Positions 17,599 through 26,087 of a stretch of DNA of 44,970 bases are shown piece after piece. Position numbers and translations under genes: made by a program. The DNA is from Deltaproteobacteria bacterium UBA5756 (lineage in GTDB: Bacteria; Desulfobacterota; Syntrophorhabdia; Syntrophorhabdales; Syntrophorhabdaceae), in contig DIFE01000161.1 in NCBI GenBank assembly GCA_002418985.1, positions 1-44,970 of the forward strand, written 5' to 3'. The notes beneath the pieces were generated by a model that saw nothing but the letters and a program-made list of their open reading frames with translations, made no database searches and had not been told where the DNA came from. Position 1 is the stretch's first letter. Each line of letters begins with the position of its first letter.

Positions 17599-19227
17599 AT
17601 GGGAGTAGCCAAATATACCAAGGATGAGAAGGACCGGATTACCGATGTGACATTGCAGTCGGGTATCCATGTGAAGGCGTGCTACGGTCCTGAGGATCTG
17701 GAACACGTGGGTTTCTCGTACGAAAAAGACCTGGCCGAACCCGGGCAGTATCCCTTCACCCGGGGCATTCACGCCGAAGGTTTTCGCAGCAGGGCATGGA
17801 CAACGAGACAATATACAGGTTTCGGTACGCCCGAGGAATCGAACGAACGGTTCAAGCTCATGATATCCCACGGCCAGACCGGGCTCAATGTGGCCTTCGA
17901 CCTGCCTACCCAGATGGGATATGATTCCGACGACCCGATGGCCGAGGGAGAAGTCGGCAGGGTCGGCATGGCCATCGATTCGCTCAGAGATTTCGAGATC
18001 GCCTTTAAGGACATAAATCTCGAAAAGATCGGCTCCGGTCTTACGATCAACGCGGTGGCCTCGATCATGCTTGCCATGTATCAGGCTGTGGCCGAGAAGT
18101 TCGGCTTCGATCCGAAGAGGATCTCCGCCACCCCGCAGAACGACATCCTCAAAGAGATGATCGGCAGGGGTTCCTGGATCTTTCCCGTTGAACCTGCAGT
18201 AAACCTTATTGGCGATACCATAGAGTATTCCATAAATGCGATGCCCAGGACGAACCCGGTAAGCATATGCGGTTATCACATCCGGGAATCGGGGGCGACG
18301 CCCGCCCAGGAGATCGGCTATGCCATACTCATTGCCAATGCATACATAGACAATGTCCTGAAGCGCGGATACGACGTCGACGACTTTGTCGGCCGGTTCT
18401 CCTTCAATCTGAACGTCTTTGGCAATATCTGGGAGCAGGTCGCGAAGTTCAGGGCCGCCAGGAAGCTCTGGGCCAGGAATCTTAAAGAGAAATACGGCGT
18501 AAAGAAAGACTCCAATATGTATCTCCGCGGTCTTTTCGGCGGGGGCGGTTACGGTCTGACCAAGGCCCAGCCTGAAAACAATATCATGCGCGGCGCTTAT
18601 TATGCGTTGTCTGCCGCTCTGGCTGGGGCGCAGACCATAGCCCTTTGTAGCTACGATGAGGCATACACGATCCCGACACCTCATTCGGCGATCATATCCC
18701 TTCGTACACTGCAGCTTCTCATGGACGAGATAGGACTTCGGGATACCGTCGACCCGCTCGCCGGCAGTTATTTCATCGAGACTATCACCAAGGAGATGGA
18801 GACGAAGATAGAAGAGGAGATGGCAAAGATCGAGAAGGTCGGAGGCATCGTGCAGGCCGTAGGTACCGGGTACGTCCAGCGTCTCGTGTCACAACAGGCC
18901 TATGAGTATGAGAAGGGATTGCAGTCCGGCGAATTGAAGAAGGTAGGCCTCAACATCTATACGGAAGGCGAACCGATGGACGTTGAGCTCCACGAATATA
19001 CAGGGGAGTCCGCCGAAAAACAGGTGGAGAGTCTGAAACAGCTTCGCCGGGAAAGGAATGACCGCGAGGTACTCCGGACACTCAAGGAGCTTGAGGAGGC
19101 CACCAGGGCGGGAAAGAACGTGATGCCTTATCTTGTCGAGTGCTGCAAGGCCTATGCGACGGTGGGTGAGATGACAAGGGTTTTCAGGGATGTTTTCGGA
19201 GAGTTTCAGGAACCGGGGCTTTTTTAG
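17599..19227 (+). CDS. Methylmalonyl-CoA-type mutase, large (substrate-binding) subunit
   Basis: A 542-residue TIM-barrel subunit that rearranges the carbon skeleton of an acyl-CoA with the small subunit. Residues that set specificity can be read. Tyr72 (TTRQYTGFG) matches Tyr89 of the Propionibacterium enzyme, and Gln180 and Arg190 (PQNDILKEMIGR) match Gln197 and Arg207. Tyr226-His227 match Tyr243-His244. Tyr plus Arg bind a free carboxylate, as in methylmalonyl-CoA mutase. Isobutyryl- and 2-hydroxyisobutyryl-CoA mutases have other residues at these places. Methylmalonyl-CoA/succinyl-CoA is therefore the first guess, but another dicarboxylyl-CoA such as a substituted succinyl-CoA is possible. 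Confidence 0.92.
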   Translation: MGVAKYTKDEKDRITDVTLQSGIHVKACYGPEDLEHVGFSYEKDLAEPGQYPFTRGIHAEGFRSRAWTTRQYTGFGTPEESNERFKLMISHGQTGLNVAFDLPTQMGYDSDDPMAEGEVGRVGMAIDSLRDFEIAFKDINLEKIGSGLTINAVASIMLAMYQAVAEKFGFDPKRISATPQNDILKEMIGRGSWIFPVEPAVNLIGDTIEYSINAMPRTNPVSICGYHIRESGATPAQEIGYAILIANAYIDNVLKRGYDVDDFVGRFSFNLNVFGNIWEQVAKFRAARKLWARNLKEKYGVKKDSNMYLRGLFGGGGYGLTKAQPENNIMRGAYYALSAALAGAQTIALCSYDEAYTIPTPHSAIISLRTLQLLMDEIGLRDTVDPLAGSYFIETITKEMETKIEEEMAKIEKVGGIVQAVGTGYVQRLVSQQAYEYEKGLQSGELKKVGLNIYTEGEPMDVELHEYTGESAEKQVESLKQLRRERNDREVLRTLKELEEATRAGKNVMPYLVECCKAYATVGEMTRVFRDVFGEFQEPGLF

Positions 19228-19364
19228 CGCACGGGGGGGGTTATGGAGGATGCCGCTCGAACAGGCGTGAACGCTTCGGGCAGCCGGAAAACTCGTACGC
19301 GATCGATGTTTACGTTGTTCAAACGGTCAAGCCGCTGCGGCGGTTTTTGAAAAGGGGGATTATA

Positions 19365-21461
19365 ATGCAAGACAGGTATTACCGGCTGGGTTGTGATATC
19401 GGCGGCACGTTTACCGACTTTGTTTTACTTGACGACCAAACGGGAGAGATAAAGACAGGCAAGTGTCTGACCACACCCCGGGATCCATCGGACGCCGTGG
19501 AAGAAGGGATCAGGGCCCTTGAGGCGACGACCCCTGATTTTGTGGGAAAACTGGACGAACTGATACATGGAACGACACTCGTCATCAATTCAATAATCGA
19601 AAGAAAAGGAGCGAGAACGGGCCTCATCACGACAAAGGGTTTCAGAGACATCCTGGAGATCGGTCGTGAGATTCGTTATGCGCCCTACGATATATTTGCG
19701 GAATTCCCGAAGCCCCTGATTCCGAGAAGATACCGCCTCGAGGTGGACGAACGGATAAGGAGCGACGGAACGATCTTGAGGCCCCTTGATCCCGACGATG
19801 CGGTAAAAACCGTGCGGGCGCTCGTGGGCATGGGTGTGGAATCCATAGCCGTATGCCTTCTTAATTCCTTTGAAAATCCGGTTCACGAGCTTATGATCGA
19901 GGAGATCATCCACAAAGAAGCCCCCGGGATTTCCACCTCGATCTCATATCGTGTTCTCCCTCAGATCAAGGAATATGAAAGAACAAGTACTACCGTGACG
20001 AACGCGTACGTAAAGCCGCTGACAGGCCGGTACCTGTCGAAACTTTCAGGTCGCCTGGAATCGATAGGCTTTACGGGCAAACTCTTCATCATGCTGTCCA
20101 GCGGAGGTGTTACCTCCGTTGCAACGGCAGCCGAATTCCCCGTGCGAATCATCGAATCGGGGCCGACGGCGGCCGTTATAGCCGGCCAGTATTACGGCAA
20201 GCATTTCAACATTCCCGAGATGTTCTGCTTCGACATGGGCGGTACCACGGCCAAATCCTGTCTTATTCAGAAAGGTGTCGCGGGCGTGGTTCCGACCTTC
20301 GAGGTAGGCCGGGTCCAGAGGTTCATGAAAGGAAGCGGCCTGACCATCCAGGTTCCCGTCGTCGATCTCATGGAGATTGGTGCCGGCGGCGGCAGCATAG
20401 CGAAGGTGAGCAAGTTGGGAACGCTCCAGGTGGGGCCGGAAAGTTCGGGCGCGGACCCCGGGCCTATCTGCTACGGCAGGGGAGGACAGGACCCCTGCGT
20501 GACCGATGCCGATCTTCTTCTGGGTTATCTCGATGAGAACTATTTTCTCGGCGGGACAATGAAACTCGACAAGGAAGGAGCCCGCAGGGGCGTTGAGGAA
20601 AAGATAGCCAAACCCCTCGGTGTTTCCTTCATTCAGGCTGTCTGGGGGATCCACGATCTCATCAATGAGACAATGGCAGCCGCTGCAAAGACCCACATCG
20701 CCGAGAAAGGCGGCAATCCAAAGATTGTCACCATATCCGCTTTCGGCGGCGCAGGACCCGTTCATGCATACGGGCTTGCAAAGAAACTGGGAGCACCCCG
20801 AATGCTCATTCCACCCAATGCGGGAGTCGGATCGGCGATGGGATTCTTCACGGCGCCCCGGGCATTCGACCTTCTCAGGAGCCACAAGGTGTCCCTGAAC
20901 GATGCCTCTTTTGCCGATATCGAAGGTATCTTTAAAGGGCTTGAAAGCGATGCGTCGAAGATACTGCAAAAAGAGGCAAGCGGAGACATGATCCGTTTCG
21001 AGAGATCCCTGGATATGCGTTTCGTCGGCCAGGGTTCGGAGATGAACATCCCGGTGCCGGGAGGGGATTTCTCTAAGGTTACACCTGGCGAGGTCAGGAA
21101 GTTTTTTGACGATGCCTATGAAAGGCTTTACGGGAGGACCTACCCCGACTCGGAAGTAGAATTCATAAACTTCAAAGTCAGGGCCAGCCTTCCCGAAAAA
21201 TTACTGCAATTGCCCAAAGTCGATGGAAAGGGCCGGACCCTGGAAAAGGCGGTCAAGGGACAACGTCTGGCATATTCGCCAATCTCAAAGGATTTCATAC
21301 CCTTCACCGTTTACGACCGTTACAACCTTTTTCCGTCAGCGCAGTTTCCCGGTCCCGCGATCATCGAGGAAAAAGAATCTACCCTCATAGTAGGTGAGGG
21401 TTCCCATGTTTCCGTCGACGATTACGGGTTCCTCTGGATCGATCTCAAGGAGGTGTGCTGA
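19365..21461 (+). CDS. hyuA: Hydantoinase/oxoprolinase/acetone-carboxylase family, HyuA-like subunit
   Basis: This is an ATP-using subunit of the HyuAB family, which includes ATP-dependent N-methylhydantoinase, 5-oxoprolinase and acetone or acetophenone carboxylases. It has 698 residues from the ATG at 19365, with AAAGGGGG upstream; a TTG at 19347 is an unlikely earlier start. The actin-like ATPase fold begins at CDIGGTFTDFVLLD. HGTTLVINSIIERKGA and the CFDMGGTTAKSCLI and GAGGGSIA motifs follow. Its stop overlaps the hyuB start. In this setting, opening a cyclic amide or carboxylating a ketone are both possible. The neighbouring amine-handling enzymes favour a cyclic amide (inference). Confidence 0.88.
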   Translation: MQDRYYRLGCDIGGTFTDFVLLDDQTGEIKTGKCLTTPRDPSDAVEEGIRALEATTPDFVGKLDELIHGTTLVINSIIERKGARTGLITTKGFRDILEIGREIRYAPYDIFAEFPKPLIPRRYRLEVDERIRSDGTILRPLDPDDAVKTVRALVGMGVESIAVCLLNSFENPVHELMIEEIIHKEAPGISTSISYRVLPQIKEYERTSTTVTNAYVKPLTGRYLSKLSGRLESIGFTGKLFIMLSSGGVTSVATAAEFPVRIIESGPTAAVIAGQYYGKHFNIPEMFCFDMGGTTAKSCLIQKGVAGVVPTFEVGRVQRFMKGSGLTIQVPVVDLMEIGAGGGSIAKVSKLGTLQVGPESSGADPGPICYGRGGQDPCVTDADLLLGYLDENYFLGGTMKLDKEGARRGVEEKIAKPLGVSFIQAVWGIHDLINETMAAAAKTHIAEKGGNPKIVTISAFGGAGPVHAYGLAKKLGAPRMLIPPNAGVGSAMGFFTAPRAFDLLRSHKVSLNDASFADIEGIFKGLESDASKILQKEASGDMIRFERSLDMRFVGQGSEMNIPVPGGDFSKVTPGEVRKFFDDAYERLYGRTYPDSEVEFINFKVRASLPEKLLQLPKVDGKGRTLEKAVKGQRLAYSPISKDFIPFTVYDRYNLFPSAQFPGPAIIEEKESTLIVGEGSHVSVDDYGFLWIDLKEVC

Positions 21462-23170
21462 TGGCGCGTACGTTTGATCCGATAACACTTGAAATCTTGT
21501 GGAGAAGGCTCATCTCGATCGTTGACGAAGCCGACGGAAGCGTAGCCCGTACGGCGTTTTCAAGTCTCCTTCGGGACGCTCATGACTACACCTGCATGTT
21601 CACCGACCGTTTCGGCCGGGAACTGGCGCAGGGTACCTTTGCCACACCGGGACAGTCGGGCGCCATGGCGCTAGGCATCAAGAATCTTGTCAATAAGTAT
21701 CCCCACGACCACTATAACCCGGGCGACGCGTTTATCACCAACGATCCCTGGGCACTGGCGGGCCATCTGAACGATGTTTGCGTCATGAGCCCCATATTCT
21801 ACAAGGACAAGCTGGTGGCATTCACCGCCTGCGTCTTCCATCATTCGGACATAGGCGGGAGAGTTGCGTCCGACAACCACGATGTCTTCGAGGAGGGACT
21901 TTTCATTCCCTTCGTGAAGCTTTATGACAAAGGGATGCTCAACGAATCCGTTCTTGACCTCATCCGCTGGAACGTGAGGACGTCCGATGAGGTGATCGGC
22001 GATATCCGATCGCAGATAGCGGCAAACCATGTGTGCGGCGAAAAGATATGCCAGATGCTCAAGGAAAGCGATCTTGAAAACCTCGACGACCTCGCGGACC
22101 AGGTCATCGGGTTGACCGAGAAGAGTATGAGGGAGGAAATAGCAAAGATCCCCGACGGCATATACCGGACAAGGGGTGTCATCGAACAGATGAAAGGGAA
22201 CGGCGATATCGTCATCGAAGCAAAGGTGGAGATAAAGGGAAGCGACATCATCGTTGACCTCGACGGTTCATCGGGTCAGGTCAATTGGGGCGGCAATGTT
22301 GTGTATAATTTTACGTATGCCTACGTCTTTATGGCGATCAAGAGCATGTTCGCGCCCGACATTCCCAACAATGAGGGATGCGCAAAGCCAATCATGCTTA
22401 CAGCACCTGAGGGCACGGTGATCAATTGCAGGTTCCCTGCGGCAGTGGCCGCGCGGATGGGGGTCGGCCATTTTCTGACAGAAGTTATTTACCGGGCCCT
22501 CTCCGACGTCCTGCCCGACAAGGTGATAGCGGCGTCAGGCGGCACCCCGGCGGCGATGAACGTATTCTACGGAAAGAGAAAAGACGCCAAACCATGGCAC
22601 AGCGTTATCATACGGGGAGGGGGCATGGGTGCGGGCGCACGCAATGATGGTAACTACGTCTATATTTTCCCGGCCAACGGTGCGAATACTCCCGTTGAGA
22701 TTTTCGAAAGTGATACGCCGCTGATCGTCGAGAAACGGGAGATCCTCTCCGATTCGGGCGGAATCGGCAAAATGAAAGGCGGATTGGGGAAACGCGAGAT
22801 CTTCAAAGTGCCCGATGACGAGTATGCGCCGATCCCGCCGGTCAACCTGGGGATTCAGTCAGGCCGGTATATTTATCCCGCGGAAGGTCTCTTTGGAGGC
22901 AAGCCCGGCGCCAGGGCGCAGTTCCTTGTAAATGGCGTTCCGGGGAATTCCTACGGGCTGACCCAGCTTGAGCCGGGCGATGTCGTAACGATCGACGCGC
23001 CGGGCGGAGGCGGCTACGGCAATTCCATCGAGCGCGACCCGGAAATGGTGCTCAACGACGTTCTTGAAGGATACATAAGTTTTGAGAGCGCCCGGTCAGA
23101 TTATAAAGTGGCGATCGATCCGAAGACTCTTGAGATCGACGAGGAAGAGACGAAGAAGCTGAGATACTGA
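21461..23170 (+). CDS. hyuB: Hydantoinase/oxoprolinase/acetone-carboxylase family, HyuB-like subunit
   Basis: A 569-residue partner of HyuA. The ATG at 21461 overlaps the hyuA stop (TGATG) and has AAGGAGG upstream. Family features include FDPITLEILWRRL at the start, PYNPGD-like HYNPGDAFITNDPW, HLNDVCVMSP and HHSDIGGR. The last two lie in the region that carries conserved metal-binding residues in the carboxylases. The C-terminal region ends in the glycine-rich DAPGGGGYGNSIERDP. Only two subunits are present, unlike the five of acetophenone carboxylase or three of acetone carboxylase, which favours the hydantoinase/oxoprolinase branch. Confidence 0.88.
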   Translation: MARTFDPITLEILWRRLISIVDEADGSVARTAFSSLLRDAHDYTCMFTDRFGRELAQGTFATPGQSGAMALGIKNLVNKYPHDHYNPGDAFITNDPWALAGHLNDVCVMSPIFYKDKLVAFTACVFHHSDIGGRVASDNHDVFEEGLFIPFVKLYDKGMLNESVLDLIRWNVRTSDEVIGDIRSQIAANHVCGEKICQMLKESDLENLDDLADQVIGLTEKSMREEIAKIPDGIYRTRGVIEQMKGNGDIVIEAKVEIKGSDIIVDLDGSSGQVNWGGNVVYNFTYAYVFMAIKSMFAPDIPNNEGCAKPIMLTAPEGTVINCRFPAAVAARMGVGHFLTEVIYRALSDVLPDKVIAASGGTPAAMNVFYGKRKDAKPWHSVIIRGGGMGAGARNDGNYVYIFPANGANTPVEIFESDTPLIVEKREILSDSGGIGKMKGGLGKREIFKVPDDEYAPIPPVNLGIQSGRYIYPAEGLFGGKPGARAQFLVNGVPGNSYGLTQLEPGDVVTIDAPGGGGYGNSIERDPEMVLNDVLEGYISFESARSDYKVAIDPKTLEIDEEETKKLRY

Positions 23171-23219
23171 GAACGATATACCGCATCGCGGGTATGTCAT
23201 GGGGAGGAGGACAGTGACT

Positions 23220-24527
23220 ATGGAGCGGCCGTTTGACACAAAGGTGAAATCGGAAAAGGAATTGAAAGTTCTCCAGCTCGACGGACTGAAATGGACGGTT
23301 GAACATGCGTACAACGGTTCCGAGCATTACCGGAGAAAACTTGACGAGGCCGGGGTCAAACCCGGAGACATAAAGTCCCTTGCGGATATACACAGGCTGC
23401 CATTTACAACGAGCAAGGACCTCCAGGAGGGATACCCCTTTCCACTAAGGAGTGTACCCTTTGAAAAGGTCGTCCGTATCCATGCTTCGAGCGGGACAAC
23501 GGGCAAGAGGAAAGTACTCTGCTATACCGCAAAGGACGTTGACGACTGGGCCAATATGTTTGCCCGGTGCTATTCGTATGCGGATTGTACGCCCGAAGAC
23601 AGGATCCAGATCGCCGTGGGCTATGGCGTCTGGACGGCCGGCTGGGGTTTCCAGAATGGCTGCGAACGATTCGGCGCGATGTCCATCCCCATCGGTCCCG
23701 GGAACACGGACATGCAATGCCAGTTCCTCGAAGACTTCGGAACCACGGCCATGACCTGTACCGCCTCCATGGGGCTTTTAATGGCGGAACTCATTGAAGA
23801 ACGGGGATTGCGCGACAAGATTGCACTTAAGAAGATGATCTTTGGTTCCGAACGGGCAAGCGACGCCATGCGGACAAGGATATCGGAACTCTCGGGCGTT
23901 GCCTACGACCAACTCTTCGATATTCCGGGAATGACGGAACTCTACGGCCCCGGGACGGGTCTAGACTGCCGCTATCATACAGGTATCCACTACTGGGCCG
24001 ACTATTTTATCCTGGAGATCCTCGATCCAGAGACGCTCCAGCCTGTCCCCGATGGAGAGATCGGCGAGATGGTGGTGACCACGCTTCGCAAGGAGGCCGC
24101 CCCGCTTATCCGTTACCGCACGAGGGACCTGACGAGGATCATCCCGGGGGAATGCCCTTGCGGAAGCATGATGCCGCGCCACGACCGGATCCTGGGCCGT
24201 AGCGACGATATGTTCATCTTCAGGGCCGTGAATATCTATCCCAGTCATATCGACCAGATACTTTCCAATGTCAAAGACGTTGGCAGTGAATACCAGATCC
24301 TGCTCTTCAGGAAAGACAAGGGCGGCAAGGACCACATGACGATCAAGGTGGAGCGGGCCCAAGGAATTCAGAAATCCCACGATGCCGACAAGCACATCGC
24401 AAAGACCATAGAAAAAGAGGTAAAAAGACAGGTACTCGTCAGTTGCGACGTGGAGGTGGAGGATTACGGGTCACTTCCGCGGTCGGAACGCAAGACGAAA
24501 AGGGTTTATGACAATAGAGATGCGTAG
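23220..24527 (+). CDS. Phenylacetate-CoA ligase-like AMP-forming acyl-CoA ligase
   Basis: A 435-residue member of the PaaK family, which activates an aromatic or heteroaromatic acid to its CoA thioester with ATP. The ATG at 23220 has GGAGGAGG at 9 bases; a GTG two codons earlier is too close to it. The adenylate motif is HASSGTTGKRK (88-98). GMTELYGPGTGLDC, RYRTRDLTRI and GRSDDMFIFRAVNIYP (hinge region) follow in family order. It stands between HyuAB and the first Mo hydroxylase, which suggests it activates the acid made by hydroxylation or ring opening. The real substrate is unknown. Confidence 0.88.
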   Translation: MERPFDTKVKSEKELKVLQLDGLKWTVEHAYNGSEHYRRKLDEAGVKPGDIKSLADIHRLPFTTSKDLQEGYPFPLRSVPFEKVVRIHASSGTTGKRKVLCYTAKDVDDWANMFARCYSYADCTPEDRIQIAVGYGVWTAGWGFQNGCERFGAMSIPIGPGNTDMQCQFLEDFGTTAMTCTASMGLLMAELIEERGLRDKIALKKMIFGSERASDAMRTRISELSGVAYDQLFDIPGMTELYGPGTGLDCRYHTGIHYWADYFILEILDPETLQPVPDGEIGEMVVTTLRKEAAPLIRYRTRDLTRIIPGECPCGSMMPRHDRILGRSDDMFIFRAVNIYPSHIDQILSNVKDVGSEYQILLFRKDKGGKDHMTIKVERAQGIQKSHDADKHIAKTIEKEVKRQVLVSCDVEVEDYGSLPRSERKTKRVYDNRDA

Positions 24528-24566
24528 AAAGTTACAAAGCAGAAAGGATCTTTAAAGGAGGGTATT

Positions 24567-25541
24567 GTGAAAGGTTACGAATATCATAAACCGCAAACGA
24601 TCAAAGAGGCAATCGGTCTCATGGAGGGTCTCGAAAACGCGAAGTACATCGCTGGCGGCACCGATGTGATGGTATTGGTTAAACAGGGGAAACTTGCCCC
24701 GGCGAACCTTGTGTCCCTGAGAAATGTGGGCGAGCTCCTTTATCTCGACCTCCAGAACGGTGTAAAGATGGGGGCCAGGGTGACCCACACCGCAATAGCC
24801 AACAACGAATTTGTCAGGAAACGTTATTCGGCGCTGCCGGATGGCGCAGGTGTCGTAGGCTCCAGGCAGATACGAAACGTTGCCACCATCGGCGGGAACA
24901 TCTGCAACGCCGCTCCGTCGGCGGACACAGCATGTCCCCTTCTGGTCCTTGATGCGAAGGTTGTCATCGTCGGGAAATCGGGGGAAAGACAGGTGCCCGT
25001 TGATGATTTCTTTCTGGGACCAAACAAGGTGGCCCTGGAGAAGAGTGAACTCGTCACAGGTTTTATTATACCTGCTTTTGGCGACAACACCGGCTCTGCC
25101 TACATAAAGCATGCGAGACGGCTGGCGATGGACCTGCCCGTTCTCGGCATAGCGGCAAGAGCGACCATAAAAGTGGGCGGGAGCGAAGCCAGATGCAAGG
25201 ACGCCTTTGGCGCCGCGGATGATGCCTCCGGTATCATTGAGTGCCTGGAGGCTGAAGGGCTGGTCTTCGAAGATGTCCGGATCGCCATGAGCGTCGTGGC
25301 GCCGCGGCCGATGCGGGCAAAGAAGGCCGAAGAGGCCGTGAGGAGCAAGGCCATTTCTGAGAAACTACTAGAAGAGATAGGCGAGATTGCCGCATCGGAA
25401 TCGCAGCCGCGTGACAGTATCCGCGGTGAAGCCTGGTACAGGCGGGAGATGGTGAAGGTACTCACGAAACGTGCTCTTCTCAGATCGATCGAGCGTGTGA
25501 TCAGACCTGACAGTACGGCATTTCCGAACAGGTTATGGTAA
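24567..25541 (+). CDS. Mo hydroxylase 1, FAD-binding medium subunit (CoxM type)
   Basis: A 324-residue FAD subunit of a xanthine dehydrogenase-family enzyme, starting with the GTG at 24567 after GGAGGG. FAD motifs are IAGGTDVMVLVKQ near residue 30 and TIGGNICNAAPSADTACP near residue 110. The region after TIGGN is of ordinary length, so it lacks the extra [4Fe-4S] loop seen in the second set (35112). It is followed by the 2Fe-2S and Mo subunits, the usual order for a trimeric hydroxylase that inserts an oxygen from water. Confidence 0.92.
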   Translation: MKGYEYHKPQTIKEAIGLMEGLENAKYIAGGTDVMVLVKQGKLAPANLVSLRNVGELLYLDLQNGVKMGARVTHTAIANNEFVRKRYSALPDGAGVVGSRQIRNVATIGGNICNAAPSADTACPLLVLDAKVVIVGKSGERQVPVDDFFLGPNKVALEKSELVTGFIIPAFGDNTGSAYIKHARRLAMDLPVLGIAARATIKVGGSEARCKDAFGAADDASGIIECLEAEGLVFEDVRIAMSVVAPRPMRAKKAEEAVRSKAISEKLLEEIGEIAASESQPRDSIRGEAWYRREMVKVLTKRALLRSIERVIRPDSTAFPNRLW

Positions 25542-25552
25542 GGGGGCTTACG

Positions 25553-26026
25553 ATGAAGAAAGAGATGGTATTCACATTGAACAACGAGGAAGTTATCGTG
25601 GAGGTCGATCCGAAGTGGACGCTTCTCTATCTGCTGCGGGAGGTCCTCGAACTGACCGGCACAAAAGAAGGCTGCGGGGTCGGAGAATGCGGTGCATGTA
25701 CGGTAATCGTCGACGGTGAAGCTGTCAACTCATGCCTGTACCCTGTGTTGGAAGCTGAAGGCAAAAAGGTGGTCACTATCGAAGGTGTTGCCTCGTCGGA
25801 TGGTACACTCCACCCTCTGCAACAGGCCTTTATAGACAATAATGGTGTTCAGTGCGGTTATTGCACCAGCGGTATGATCATGTCCGCGAAGGCGCTGCTC
25901 GACAAAAAAGCCGATCCCACCGAGGAGGATATCCGGACCAGTATCGCAGGTAACATCTGCCGGTGTACCGGATATGTTCAAATCGTTGAATCGGTTCAGC
26001 AGGCTGCTGAAAGGATGAAAAAGTAA
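25553..26026 (+). CDS. Mo hydroxylase 1, [2Fe-2S] small subunit (CoxS type)
   Basis: A 157-residue electron-transfer subunit with two [2Fe-2S] clusters. The plant-type cluster uses Cys41, Cys46, Cys49 and Cys61 (GCGVGECGACT). The second uses Cys101, Cys104, Cys136 and Cys138 (QCGYCTSGMIM; ICRCTGY). The ATG at 25553 lies 5 bases after GGGGG. The upstream in-frame ATG at 25535 would sit inside the previous gene without a binding site. Confidence 0.94.
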   Translation: MKKEMVFTLNNEEVIVEVDPKWTLLYLLREVLELTGTKEGCGVGECGACTVIVDGEAVNSCLYPVLEAEGKKVVTIEGVASSDGTLHPLQQAFIDNNGVQCGYCTSGMIMSAKALLDKKADPTEEDIRTSIAGNICRCTGYVQIVESVQQAAERMKK

Positions 26027-26032
26027 ATGCAT

Positions 26033-26074
26033 CATTGCATGAAAATGCAATGCTACCGCTGAGTCGTGCTCAGC
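26033..26074 (+). promoter_or_regulatory. Two tandem small hairpins between the [2Fe-2S] and Mo subunit genes
   Basis: CATTGCAT-GAAA-ATGCAATG (26033-26052) is an 8-bp stem capped by a GNRA-type loop. It is followed by GCTGAG-TCGTG-CTCAGC (26058-26074), a 6-bp stem. They fill the 61-base gap before the large-subunit gene, whose GAGGAGGGG follows at once. They may tune the ratio of subunits or mRNA decay. Confidence 0.6.
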
Positions 26075-26087
26075 TTGAGGAGGGGCA

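Noticed and set aside
19331..19347. Terminator between the mutase and hyuA genes
   Set aside because: GCCGCTGCGGCGG followed by TTTTT has only a short stem with too little loop, so I could not support it.
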